64,000 bases of DNA from Acanthopleura granulata (GCA_016165875.1 JABBOT010000002.1:38343868-38407867); one strand, 5' to 3'; positions 35,801 to 48,300 are shown, numbered from the stretch's first letter. Made by a program: numbers and translations. The notes: generated by a model not told the origin, from the sequence alone.

Positions 35801-38800
35801 TCTAAAACCATTTTAGTGTCTGGTAAACGTTTGGACTCTCAACTGTTGGGTGCCTAATCTTGTCAAGCAGCATGAAAACTCATAAGTTATTTAAACCAAA
35901 ATACGAATGTTTATCCATGAAAAGTTTGGTTTTCCCTCAGATTTCTTTCATTCACAGACAAAAGAGGTACCAGAAAGCGCTCTGATAAATATTTCATCCA
36001 CTGTCACATCTTTAAAGCTCCGGGTCAGAACTATTGGTGTTTTTCTACAGATATATGCCCTTGACAGAGACGAAACTAAGTAGATTCATTCACTACATTC
36101 TAGATGTAGTGCCATATTTTACTATTTGACCTGCAATCAGATGTCTTTACATCTAGTTATTATTCCCACCTGAAGAGAATGTTGAATGTGTTGTGTCATT
36201 CTCGGTTACAGTTGACGTTGTGGTTGTATATGCGTGAGGCAGGAACTTCCCCATATCCGTGCTGTTATGGTATTGGGACCTGGACCCCGTACCCCGTTCC
36301 TCAGTCTCACAATGCGACCCCGTAAATCCCGGCAGACACAGGCAGTGTTGTGTACTACTATCCAGCACTGTACCACCGTTCTGACAGACAACAGCAGCGA
36401 TGTCATTGACACTTATCTCACAGTGGATGCCATCGTATCCGTTCGGACATCGGCACAACAAGGTACCGATTCTGTCTGTACATTGACCCCCATTCTGACA
36501 GTAGGTGTCTGTGCACCGACCCAGTGCTGTCTCACAATGTTTACCAATGAAACCAGATGCACATAAGCACGTATATGCGTCAACAGCATCCACGCATGTT
36601 CCTCCATTTCGGCAGATAATTCCATCGCAGTCATTGGCATTGATCTCACAATGTGACCCTTGAAACCCCTTACCGCACAAACATCTGTATCCGTCCATTT
36701 CGTCTTCACACGTTCCACCATTATTGCAGATAACTGTTAAGCAATTGTCTACTCTCACTTCGCAGTGAGTCCCACTATGTCCATCCGGGCACAAACATGT
36801 GTATCCATTTGTTAAGTGTTTGCACGTTCCGCCATGCTGACATTTGCTTCCATCACAATCATCTATGTTTATTTCACACAGTGTCCCACTGAATCCCTCA
36901 CTGCACATACACGTATGTCCATTTATTCTGTCAACACATGTTCCGCCGTGTTGACATTTGATTCCCTCACAGTCGTCCACATGATTTTCACAGTGTGCTC
37001 CAGAGTATCCCTCCGCGCACTCGCAACTGTAGCTGCCTATGCCATCTAAACAGGTTCCACCATTTTGACAGTTAATTCCTACACACTCATCTATATTGAC
37101 TTCGCAGTGCTGTCCACTATACCCATAGTCACATATACACGTATATCCATTCATTCTGTCAATACACACTCCGTGTTGGCAGTTAACTCCTGAACATTCA
37201 TTTATGTTAACTTCGCAATGCACCCCGGTATATCCAGGTCTGCACTCACACGTATATCTGTTTACTCTGTCAATACAAGTTCCACCGTGTTGACAGTCGA
37301 CTCCTGAACATTCATCTATGTTAACTTCACAATTCACCCCGCTGTATCCCTTTACACACATACACGTATATCCGTTTACTCTGTCAATACAAGTTCCACC
37401 GTGTTGACAGTCGACTCCTGAACATTCATCTATGTTAACTTCACAATTCACCCCGCTGTATCCCTTCACACACATACACGTATATCCGTTTACTCTGTCA
37501 ATACAAGTTCCACCGTGTTGACAGTCGACTCCTGAACATTCATTTATGTTAACTTCACAATTCACCCCGCTGTATCCCCTGACACACATACACGTATATC
37601 CGTTTACTCTGTCAATACAAGTTCCACCGTGTTGACAGTCGACTCCTGAACATTCATCTATGTTAACTTCACAATTCACCCCGCTGTATCCCTTTACACA
37701 CATACACGTATATCCGTTTACTCTGTCAATACAAGTTCCACCGTGTTGACAGTCGACTCCTGAACATTCATCTATGTTAACTTCACAATTCACCCCGCTG
37801 TATCCCTTTACACACATACACGTATATCCGTTTACTCTGTCAATACAAGTTCCACCGTGTTGACAGTCGACTCCTGAACATTCATCTATGTTAACTTCAC
37901 AATTCACCCCGCTGTATCCCCTCACACACATACACGTATATCCGTTTACTCTGTCAATACAAGTTCCACCGTGTTGACAGTCGACTCCTGAACATTCATC
38001 TATGTTAACTTCACAATTCACACCGCTGTATCCCTTAACACACATACACGTATATCCGTTTACTCTGTCAATACAAGTTCCACCGTGTTGACAGTCGACT
38101 CCTGAACATTCATCTATGTTAACTTCACAATTCACCCCGCTGTATCCCTTTACACACATACACGTATATCCGTTTACTCTGTCAATACAGCTTCCACCGT
38201 GCTGACAGTTGACTCCTGAACATTCATCTATGTTAACTTTGCAATGCACCCCGGTGTACCCAGGTCTGCATTCACACATATATCCATTCACCTTATCCAC
38301 ACACGTCCCACCATGATCACAAATGATTCCGGCGCAGTCGTCGATGTTGACTTCACACCGTTGCCCAGAAAAGCCCTGTTCACAGTGGCAATCGTAGCCC
38401 TGTATCCCGTCTATGCACGACGCCCCGTTCTCACATTGATGATTAGCGCATTCATCGATGTTCTGTTGACAGTTCTGTCCCGTATATCCCGGCCGACACT
38501 GGCACGCATAAGCACCGACCCTGTCTTGGCACACACCACCATTCTGGCAGGGGTGGGAACTACACTCATCAATATTCGTCTGGCAAGCAGATCCTGTAAA
38601 AAGGACAACCTTTATGTTGCATTGAAAAGAAAATTGAGTATTGTTACAGTATTGGTAAACATTATTGACTATTGTGCAAGTTACATCTTCTATAGAACGA
38701 CTAGATGTGATAACTGTGTTAGATACAGAAGTGCAGCCCTCCGTAAATAAATATTGTGATAGTAAATGAAAAATTAACGAAATTGGGCGGGTGGCTTTAT

Positions 38801-41800
38801 ATAGCTACTTAGACACGGATGGCGAACGGGGTGGTGACTGTTATGTCGTGTAAACCACAATGTGCATGGGCCACTTACTGAAACAAGGGTATCATCACAC
38901 GAATGTGGCCATCATTGTACAAAATACCTAAACTACATTACAATCAATGGTAATTATATTATAATTCAGATTAAAATTCAATACATCTGGCTGCCTACAT
39001 GTATGTAACGGCTTTCAGGTCATTTTTAAAACCACTGAATGTCCTAAGAGACTCAAAGAACGTCGTTACGGAACATAAGATCCAGCAGGGCACAGTTAGA
39101 TAAAACAAATACAAAGGATTTGGACAAAATCTATTCAGATGAAGTGATGTCAAAACAATAGATGGTTTGAACGAATGATCATGACTTAGCGCCAGTCAGG
39201 CAATATTGCAGCCATGCGGTGGCCTGTAGTTGGAATGACGTCATGCTCACCTGTAAAGCCCGAAACGCACCGACATACTGCCGCACTGGAGAGCGACAGG
39301 CAAGAGCCACCGTTTTGACAAGTCGTGTCACGACAGAAGTTATACACAGAACAACTGCGGCCACTCCAGCCCTGGTCACAGGTGAAGGTCACCTTGATGA
39401 TCAGTCTGCAAGGTCAGATTGAAGACAGGAGTACAGCACAAAGTACAGAGTGAAGAAGTTTCAATTAGTGAACTGTTTTATACTTCAGGAACCAGTTTCA
39501 CGTTCAGTAAATTGCTTAAGCCGTTATTTTTTTTGTCCTAAGTGAAACATGGTGTGATACTTGCAGGGAAAACAAACATTCGCCAAGAACATTCATTACG
39601 TCTTTTCGCCATCACTGAAAACTGTTGACTGCTTCTCATCATTGCATGAATCCGCCCTAATTTAATATTTATATATTTTCTTAGTTCTTTTGTGGGTTTG
39701 TGTTATTTGTCGGTTAACCGCTGGTATAGGAATGTCGACGCCCAGAATTCAAACTCTGCGTAAGTCAAAACACTTCAGAAACTTCGTGAAACCGGGTCTT
39801 GTTTTCCAGGCTTTCTTTTTAAAAGTAAACAGGTAAATTCCGAACTTATTCTGAAATATTCGGCAGACATTGTCAATTCGTTCACACAATTATGAACTTT
39901 CTAAACCGAATTTCTTAAACCATTGATTGAAGAGTCTGGTAATAGACTATTACTCACATGACTCTGTTTTGCAGTGTGAACTGGTGCTCACCGGGCGAAG
40001 GGAAGTACAGGTCCTTCTCTAGGTCGTCTATATGGTCGTCGGCGTTGTCATCTTCGTCGTTCACGCTTATCTTTATTCGGATGCCAGCCTGACGACAAGT
40101 ATAAATGTCTAGAAGGTTTTTGCGCTCCTTTAACATACTTATAATCTCCTCAGCAGCGTTTGCCTGCGAATCTATTCTGTTGCAGAATCTCTTCTTCCGT
40201 TTTCTCTATATATTTGCAGCATCTTGCACACAGCTCTCTTATCTATTTCAGATATTATTACTGCCAGAAGATTAAGAGTTGATAATACTAATTCCTATTT
40301 TTCATTTATTTATATATTTCATTGATGTTTTACGCAGTACTCAACACTCATGCGACGGCGACCAGCAGTATGGCGGAGGAAAACTTGGCCCGAAGGAAAC
40401 TCACCGACCAGTTGCTGGTAGACCTTCCCTTGTACGACCGAAGAGGATGCCAGCATGAGCTATACTTGAACTAACAACGACCGTATTGGTGAGAGACTCC
40501 AGGGTCATTATGCTACGCAAGCCCCTTAACCCTTGCTATCCACAGAACCCCAATTTCTAAGTTTTCTTTGAAGAGATTTCACAATTCAGCTGACCCTACC
40601 CCTACTTTAGTCGATGGCACACGCATTGGATTCGCTACTCCGCCAATATTACTGCCAAAGGAGGCGTGAAGGGTTTCTTGAAGAGCGCCTGTATATTTGT
40701 TCAGAAGCCCACATGGTTTTGCCGTCCTGTGTGTGTCAGAAAAAAGTACATGACTTTACAAATAAGCAGCTTACAGTTACTGTTTATGCGATCTTAAAGC
40801 ATGTGACGACGATTTTGTTCAACATTCGATCAGACCGATAGCTTTTTATGGTTGTGAAACAATAAACTCTCTGGGCAGTGTCCACCAACGCTTGACCAAT
40901 GAGTTTATCATGCAAGTACTATTAGAGAGCCGCCGTGGTTTCAAATTTAACCTTGACGACTTTCCTCCAACCGTAAACTTGATGACTGTTGTATAAGTGA
41001 AACGTTCTTTACTACGATGACGATTGATTTGAAATTTCCCACAGTCAAACTACGCTAAATGGAACGTAGTCATAATGTTACCAAAGCTAAGACATAGAGA
41101 TGGTCATTTGTAGTTGACTATGAGTTTTTTGAAGTAAATCATAAATAAGCATATTATGAGCTTATATACAGGCTGTACAAAAAATAAGGTGAAAAAATAG
41201 ATAGTGATACTTGGCACTACACTTTTACCTAGTCGGCAATGTCTCCACACAAACCCGGAACCAAGGGTCGCATGTCCCCGTGGGTCGGATCCATGACGAA
41301 AAGGACTCACAGAAGTTCCCATTAGAGCCTTTCCCTGACGAGTGGCCGTACCTCACAAATAAAATCTCAAAGCTTCCACTCGGCTCGATGCTCTGCAAAT
41401 GATATACATCACAGTCACTGCATCTCAGGTTGCGAAACAGAAGCGCACAGGTTCCGTTGTGTTAAGATTGCTTATTTTAAATACTACACAGAACTGAAAT
41501 GTTTCAATGGACGCCTCAGTGAATAAGTAACAGCCATCAATGGCTAAGTGATCCAAAGCGCTTCGATCGAGTGCTCTGACTTCTCATCAGTGAATTCGCG
41601 GGTTCAAATCACTTACACTGCTTCATTAAGGAAACTTCTTTGGGGGGAGGGAGGGGCACATTAGGTCGGGGTCTTCCTTCTGGCATTATCAACATATGAG
41701 AGAAAAAGGTCTGGGTACGACATTAAAACACAATTAACTTATGTGCCAATAACTTTAACCATGGGAATACTCAACAATTATTCTTTCGGTACAAATTTAA

Positions 41801-43090
41801 AACTTCAAAATGAATTATCCTTTCACATTTATAATAACATCGTTTGCAGAATTAAAAATATGACCGACAGGCATGCATTGCCGTTAATCTTAATCACACT
41901 GGGTTAAACACCTTTGTAGTTGGCATAACTATTGTTAGCGTTAGCTGCGGTGAGACAGGCAATGTCTGAGTTGAAGAACCGAGCGGAATGTTTACAGCGG
42001 ACAGGGCCTCAGGTTGAGAAGATTGATGGGAATTCTGGTGTAGTCTTTGTATATACTGGGAACTATACATTTTTATCGCTAATAGTTATCTAACATACCA
42101 TTTGGGCTTGTGTGCTGTGCTTCATTTACTAGACCAGAGCTAACATTTGCTGGTGATGTACTAAGTCTATGAGTTGTGTAAGCTGTAGAAGGGAACGTTT
42201 AGTGTATATACGGTGCCTGTAAATGTTGCTTTATTCCCTTGGTGTGGTTGTTGTCAGCCCTAGACAGCTAGGGTCCTCTAACCCAGTTTATATGGGTTAG
42301 GCTGGGCAATACAACAGGTTGGGCTGCACTGAGACTTTAACGACTTCATTCATGCTTGGGCTAATACCCCATCCAAATAAACCACATACAGTTTCAATTA
42401 ATCCAGATGTCGTGTCCTTCAAAGTTCCGTTTAAGTTTTTCTCATCCAGTAACACAATTCAACATCTGCAAGACCTTAACCCATGTAAGGACTACAGGAT
42501 TTATAATATTGTCCCCATGTACTGTGGTTATCAGCAATGTTATGTGCATAAACACAGAGGTTTCACATGTTTGGCCACGAGGTGGACAGCTTATATATTT
42601 TCATAATTCGATTTAAAATCTAATATATATATAGGGGCCCTTATGGCTTTTCTTAGAAAACATGCCATGTTTACTTTTCCCGGCCGAAAGAAACTCTATC
42701 TAAATGAAAAACAACATTTACATCAAATTCTGCCCCAAAATTACCATGTCAACATTGACCAGGTCAAGCCATGTAACATGACAAATTCACAATGGGCAAT
42801 AGCTAAGAAAAATATGAGGAAGTCCGTATAGTTTAACGCCTCTTCGCTGGTATTGGAACCATATTGCGGCGACTAAACGCGTAAATCTAGCCAATTTGAG
42901 GCCTATTCTCAGCTAACGCTTGCTCACTAAAGTATAGCATGTCTGGTTTGAGCAACTTTTCACCCTTTGTAGTCGGTAAAATATTTTTCTTGCCCACTAC
43001 AGCCACATCGTCAGTGAGGAGAGGTTATTATTTTACCTTTGCCAAACTCAGCAGGATTCCAATTCGCAGAGAGTTCAGGATAAGCATCAT
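32815..43090 (-). CDS. Notch-ligand-like type I membrane protein with 21 EGF repeats (10 exons, 1230 aa)
   Basis: Exons in transcript order: 43090-43037, 41392-41229, 40726-40606, 40088-39958, 39405-39251, 38593-36170, 35278-35119, 34511-34325, 33352-33261, 33019-32815. They join in phase to 3693 nt. Residues 1-18 are a signal peptide (MMLILNSLRIGILLSLAK). Residues 19-157 resemble the MNNL domain of Delta/Jagged (SGSFEILFVRYG, CDPWFRVC, NPMRVPSTK). Residues 158-181 match only the first half of a DSL module (TCDQGWSGRSC), running straight into EGF 1. Twenty more EGF units follow in one 2.4-kb exon. Most have calcium-binding (NIDEC, C-x-D-x4-Y-x-C) and O-fucose (CQHGGTC) patterns; one has the O-glucose pattern CSSHPC. 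Residues 1018-1132 are an unassigned alternating strand/helix region. The membrane helix is 1137-1160 and the tail 70 residues. It probably acts in cell-cell signalling. It may be a true Notch ligand or a non-canonical relative. Confidence 0.88.
33159..33182. repeat. (TA)n microsatellite
   Basis: About eleven TA dinucleotides in the last intron of the EGF-repeat gene, just upstream of the final exon's acceptor. Confidence 0.9.
34816..34985. repeat. Long imperfect inverted repeat (75-bp arms)
   Basis: Arm 34816-34890 and the reverse complement of arm 34911-34985 align without gaps, with about 54 of 75 bases identical. Shared blocks include TAAATC, TTGCCTTT, ACGGRTTAAT and TTCCTG. The spacer is 20 nt. 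It lies in an intron of the EGF-repeat gene. It could be a foldback/MITE-type element or a hairpin RNA source. Confidence 0.8.
37209..38234 (-). repeat. 114-bp EGF-coding tandem array, 9 units
   Basis: Nine in-register 114-bp units each encode one 38-residue EGF repeat (NIDECSGVDCQHGGTCIDRV, then NGYTCMCVKGYSGVNCEV). The eight upstream units differ at only a few bases each, including silent positions such as the CCC TTT/CTC/CTG variants around the Lys/Arg codon. The ninth diverges at its end. Flanking EGF units are ordinary divergent ones. Confidence 0.95.
40312..40529 (-). repeat. SINE copy in intron of the EGF-repeat gene
   Basis: Reverse-oriented: ATTTATTTATATATTTCATTG, split by changes, GATGTTTTACGCAGTACTCA, GACGGCGACCAGCAGTATGG, GTTGCTGGTAGACCTTCCC and ACGACCGTATTGGTGAGAG. 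It is moderately diverged and the head is lost. Confidence 0.8.
40930..41015 (+). repeat. Degenerate SINE fragment
   Basis: GCCGCCGTGGTTTC (head-like), then TTTCCTCCAACCGTAAACTTGATG and TGTTGTATAAGTGAAACGTTC, matching the forward SINE with a large internal deletion. Confidence 0.5.
41535..41625 (+). repeat. Decayed tRNA-like sequence
   Basis: TGGCTAAGTGATCC resembles an A box and GCGGGTTCAAATC a B box, about 50 bases apart. The acceptor stem does not pair well, so a functional tRNA is unlikely. It is probably a tRNA-derived SINE head of a second family. Confidence 0.35.
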
Positions 43091-43488
43091 GATGGTACCG
43101 GATCGTGTGCTCCACTCAGACTGACTATGTGACAAGTTATCACAGGCTCCCGACAGTTCATACACACTGAAGCAGGTTTAAGTGTCACTCTTAAGGCACT
43201 ACCGGAGATGAGGAGTCGAGTTCAGAGTGCACAGGCAGTTATCACGCTTAGAGAACAATATCAGACAATTTAACCTTTACCAGCTGGAAATACCAGCAGT
43301 TTCTGGTTTCACAATAAAACAGTGCAATGGCAGTCGACAACGTGACCCTCAAGTGCTGTCATTAGAGCGGTAGAAAAATACTTATGTACAGTATAAACCC
43401 TGGCGATGTAACACGTTCGCAATTTATACTCTCGGGCAATGACATCATTTCTAGGCAAAGCCAGAAAATTGTCAACAAAAGACCCCAC

Positions 43489-43496
43489 TTTTTATA
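43489..43496 (-). promoter_or_regulatory. Candidate TATA box of the Notch-ligand-like gene
   Basis: TATAAAAA on the minus strand, about 400 bases upstream of the signal-peptide exon. This would give a leader of about 370 nt. It is a single motif without supporting elements. Confidence 0.35.
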
Positions 43497-45120
43497 CATT
43501 ACTCGGAAACAAAGTGAGATATTAAGTTGAAATATCTCACTCTCGATTCTGGTCAGTATCAGAAATTAAACTTGCATTTAGAGGCCTGTATATGTGTTGA
43601 CTTTGTTCTATGTGTTTAAATTGCTCTAATCTCTTATGTGGTTGTGGTACTTTAAACTAGACGATCCTGAGGCGCATAACGGGGCCATACACCCGTGCTC
43701 ATGCCAGTTAACTTTTCATACGAAATTGCACTTATGCAGTTTTATTATTGTATACTAAACGGTCTTTATTGTACAGATGTATGTCAATCTATTGTTAATC
43801 GGTCATCTTTAGTATATTTCTTACCTGATTTCGCTAAAATGAAAATTTATTGTTCACAATTTGAACATCCCGATGACGAAGAGTTGAAGAATGGCGGATT
43901 CTATTCCTGTAAAGGTATGATTTTACAACGACCACATGAACTGAGGGTTTTGAAGGAAAAAAGTCAAAAAAAAAAGAAAGAAAAGAAATACAACTTTTTG
44001 GTCACTATCAGATAGTTTACAACGAATGTGTACATCATAGCTATATTCAAAGACAGTATATTTGCAACAAAAACTTCCCTCACGCCAAATCTAAACACGC
44101 TTCGCTGGAGATAGTCTATGTTCACTCTATACTTAGTACACCACAGTACATACTGGTCAAGTGTTCATTTAACACGTGTCAGTGGATCCTGTAGGACGAA
44201 AATTTAATGGAACAATTCCATATCGTTTGCTGATGGACAAGCCATCCTGTTTCCCACATCTACATCCAACAAGCGAATCGTAGTCTGATCCCTTTGGCAC
44301 ACATCATGCTTGCGCGTTGGGGTTGCCATTCTTTTAATATATAATAATAACGTAATAGACTGACCCTATCATGGAATATATACCATATATATTATTTTAC
44401 TCTTTATATTTTTAATTAAGAAAAAAATGCGTGTCTATCGGCACCAGTCTATGTTTTCACAAATGTATCGGTGATTTAGAAAAACAATATTTCCATGCAC
44501 ATCGTAAGCATGTGTATGAGTCACATTCTCTGGGGTAGTGAACTTTGAACTGAAATAGTCGGAACCAGGCCAAATGGTTTGTCATAACAAATCGAGTTTA
44601 TGCTGATTGTAAGCGTTGACAACTTCAGACTGAGAATGACATAAAATTTGAATGGAGTTAAGCAGAAAAAGCATCGGTTAAATAATCTTTAACACACACA
44701 ATTTCAGTTTGCTACCAGAGCAAGATATCTTTAGCTGGGGCGGATGTGATCAGTGGATACAAAAGGCCCCCCTGTAACAAGACAGCACATTTACCTTAAT
44801 ACAGGTCGGTCGAAAGTTGTTTGTTGAAGAAGACTGTGTCAATATTTGAGCACTACACCGAAATCAGTTTTCAACAAGTTTTTGTTGTCAGAGCCTATAA
44901 TCGTGTCCGAACAAGTGCTAATAGTGCCTTTGTTTATTTCTGTATTGTATTTTCTAAAGCTAAAATAACTACACCCTGTCCAAACAGTTAAAAGCTGATA
45001 ACTTATGGAAATATGTTCCATCAGTATTTGTGTCTGAGCATATTGGTATTGTATTCATCTTCGTAAGTGGCTATACCTTCTGTGTATAACTAGCAGAAGA
45101 CGTTATATGCTAAATGTATA

Positions 45121-45178
45121 TTTGTGCACAATACAGTGTTTATGGAATATGGTGTCGTACGGCAAATAAATAAATGTA
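45121..45178 (+). repeat. Dispersed 3'-tail element, copy 1
   Basis: TTTGTGCACAATACAGTGTT, TATGGAATATGGTGTCGT and a (AAAT)n tail. The same sequence recurs at 46011-46091. It looks like the 3' end of a second retroposon family. Confidence 0.65.
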
Positions 45179-46010
45179 GGACGTGTAACATATGAGTAAG
45201 TATACAGCACTTTTATAGGATGTCATGCATCAATATACTGAGCTAAAACACATTCTCTTGATAGAACAGAAAACCTTTGTTCAACAAGGGGGTTTTAGCA
45301 TTCTCCCACTCTAATTGATGTATCAGCGGCAAAAATTCCACACAAACACAGATCTAAAATAATCCTTGTCTATAGGTAACTATGCTGCACTGCGAAATTT
45401 CTCCGCCAATGGGAGATCAGCGTCATGAGTTTAATACAAATAAAGATATTTGTAAACAAATATACTCGCCTATCATATTTCATGGAATGCTTTGTTGGCT
45501 AAACAATACAAATGCTTTCATAGTGTACGACAATTTTTCTGAGCAATAAAATGCTCTTACATGTAAATAAAAGCGGAAATTAGTATAAAGTCTTGCTTGA
45601 AATAAAAAGCGGCCAGTATAAACAGATTACGTGATTTCATTTCCACGTGATTTACAGCTGCTTTTGTGAGGTCATAGACAGGATGTAGGTCAGGATGAGA
45701 CGAAAATAGCTGACTTCCGCTATAGAAGGATGGTGTAAAGTAAATCTCCTAAGTGATGACTGAACCATCGGAACTTTCAGTCTCATTTCGGTTAAATTTC
45801 ACTTATTAAAAATCCGCAGTCAGTTTTTAATGTTTAAGATCAAGTATATTTAGACATCAGCACATTTGCTTCTCACCCCATATCAAAACTATAGGGCCTA
45901 CATAGAAATGGTAAAAGGTTAGACATACTGCAGTACTACAGGCCTACTGTGCTACGTGTTTGTTTTGGTGTATTATTGATTGATATGTACGTCATTGTGG
46001 AAGTGTCTGT

Positions 46011-46091
46011 TTGTGCACAATACAGTGTTTATAGAATATGGTGTCGTTAAACAACAAATAAATAAATAAATAAATATATAAATAAATAAAA
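46011..46091 (+). repeat. Dispersed 3'-tail element, copy 2, with AAAT microsatellite
   Basis: TTTGTGCACAATACAGTGTT, TATAGAATATGGTGTCGT, then AACAAC and about nine AAAT units. It is a near-identical partner of the copy 890 bases upstream. Confidence 0.65.
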
Positions 46092-46802
46092 CTGCCATCC
46101 TTTTACCTATAAGCCATCAATTCTTAGACAATCATAATGTTAGTTCTATGTTAACTTAAGTATATATATTGTTTAAAATACGATATAATGTGACAGCAAA
46201 AAAGGTAAGTGTGGTTAAATCGACGAGATCACTCTGCACCACACTGTGTGTTCCAATATGGCACCTTGTTTCTGAGGACGAACTGTTGATATCAGCACAT
46301 GGCCTTAATCCACATTACGGTCTATAGGAGCAATACTGGATACAAATCTTTATCACTTATAACCTGTCAAAGATGTCAAATGACGAAATATGGACCCAAA
46401 TATCGATAATGAATTATATCAGTATGTCTAACTGTCTATGAAAACTGAGGGGTTTGTATTAAATTATTTGTTTATTTGACTAGTGTTCAGCGTTCTCCAG
46501 ACTTTTCCTACTCAACGATTGGGAGGGTTGAGGGGGGGGGGGTAGCTATCTAAATGCTCGACATAAACTACCCACTTTTCACACCTTTCTGATGAACTTT
46601 CCTAGGTGTGACGTAAAGATAAGCAAACCAATTTGATGGAAGACACCTTAGAATGTAAACTCATATTCACACTTCTGTATTACATGTAATTGTGGGGGTC
46701 TATAGTGGAACAAGGAATAACACCAAGAAGTATGCAAACTAAGAGATCATAACCTGAATTTTGCATTTGAGTTCAAGCACCGCCAAACACACTCTGAATA
46801 CT

Positions 46803-46971
46803 TACTTACCTATTTATTTAGTTGGGTTTTACGTCGTGCTCAAGAAAATTTCACTTATGTGAAGGCTGTCAGCATTACGGCAGAGGAAACTCGGAAAAAC
46901 CCATGACCATCCACAGGTTCCTGACAGACTTTCCCAGGTATACGGCTTGAGAGGAAGCTATCATGAACCCC
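46803..46971 (-). repeat. SINE copy
   Basis: Reverse-oriented: TATTTATTTAGTTGGGTTTT, ACGTCGTGCTCAAGAAAATT, the AGCATTACGGCAGAGG block, TTCCTGACAGACTTTCCCAG and GAGAGGAAGC. The head is missing. A separate small fragment of the head-side region lies at about 47745-47815. Confidence 0.8.
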
Positions 46972-48059
46972 GCCTTTAAAAGATTGTATTATATTTTTTA
47001 TTTTTTTCTAAGCGTAATGGGTCAGTGCCTGGCCTACATTTTCCCGCCTATGTATGCTGTAGCCCGCACTGGAATTCAGTTGCGTGTTCTTGAAGCTTTT
47101 GTGTTTATCAGTTCATGTCATTGTACATAGAGCGTACATTCTGGAAAGATGTTTCTGTGTTGTAAACATATTTACGATCAAACCATCCAGAATTTTCTTT
47201 ACGCTAGTTTATAAATATGAGCCACGAATTTGTTAAGCTCGTTGTCTTTTACTCAAGTCCACTTTAGAACAGTCACATTTACTCTCGTCCACTTAGAAGG
47301 ATTTTGTAGGATTTTGAGACATCGGTTTTCATGCCTTTCGACATACGTCATTTTGTACTCCATATTTATGTACGTAGTATTTTGTGAGGTTTGCCACTTG
47401 CTGTTTTTCGGAGACTTTCTTTTGGAACTTGTATGGCTCATTGTCTCTTTGTGCGATTACGTACATTTCATCCAAGTTTTCCCTGAAAGTGAGTCTGTGT
47501 ATATTTCTGAGGAGTGAAACATACATCGCCAGGTCAGATCTCTACTGACGCTACTGTCAACCTGTCACCCTGAGAAGTTGTATATTTTTTAACTATCTGT
47601 ATTGTTTTATGTATTATTGTCAGTTGTACTATTTGCCTAATTTGTTCAAATATATGTATTGAACTTATTCAAGTGTCTTCGTGTTTCTTTGTTTGATCTT
47701 GTCTAAGAATTGAGCAAGCCATTTGTTTATCAATTTTCCTCTCCACTAGCCGTACCCTTACAGAAGCCAGCGTGGGCTACATTTAAACTCACAACGGGAG
47801 GCTCTTGAGCCATACTCTGAATGCAATCCTTACTTGTATCATATAATATCCTAAATATGAAGTTATTAGTATTCATAAAAATGGCTATACAAAGAAATGC
47901 ATAAACCTATAAGAAATGTGTGATTACCCAGCGATTCTCTGCAGCCTTCTCTTGATTAATTTACGTATTGTCTTTGCTCACGGTCGTTTTGGCCAGGCCC
48001 CTTAAAATGTAGTACTTCAGTATGTATTTTTCAATTTCAATACCTTTTTAAAGGGTGAA

Positions 48060-48300
48060 GGGATCGGAATGCGGCTCTGAGGAAAGATTCACAACTCCAG
48101 TTACGAAGCACACTAGGTGTGGGTCCAATCTTGGTCTCTGGCAGAGAATTTGATTCCCTGATCGCCCTCCTTATACACGGGGCCTTAGTGTCATTAAGCG
48201 GTTGAAAATCATCAGATGATTTACTTCAGGTCCTCCGTATTAAAACTGACCGCCATCGTATAAATCCTTGAGTATGTCGTAAAGCATGAATCCAAACTTG
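48060..48300 (+). repeat. Highly degenerate SINE
   Basis: GACCGCCATCGTATAAATCC, TTGAGTATGTCGTAAAGC and AATCCAAAC match the 3' end of the main SINE family. The stretch before it has B-box-like GGTGTGGGTCCAATC. It is near the limit of recognition. Confidence 0.45.

Noticed and set aside
36234..36566. Plus-strand frames over the EGF exon
   Set aside because: Shadows of the minus-strand EGF coding sequence.
37209..38234. CRISPR-like regular repeats
   Set aside because: The repeats are contiguous coding EGF units without spacers, in an animal genome.
41535..41625. Functional tRNA gene
   Set aside because: A and B boxes are recognisable but the acceptor stem and anticodon arm do not fold properly.
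44251..44258. Su(H)/RBPJ-type site TGTGGGAA upstream of the Notch-ligand-like gene (another at 41036-41043)
   Set aside because: An eight-base motif is expected by chance in this much DNA; the two isolated matches show no clustering.
47230..47526. Overlapping frames of 60-95 codons on both strands
   Set aside because: No domain, no splice signals in agreement and neighbouring sequence is non-coding.
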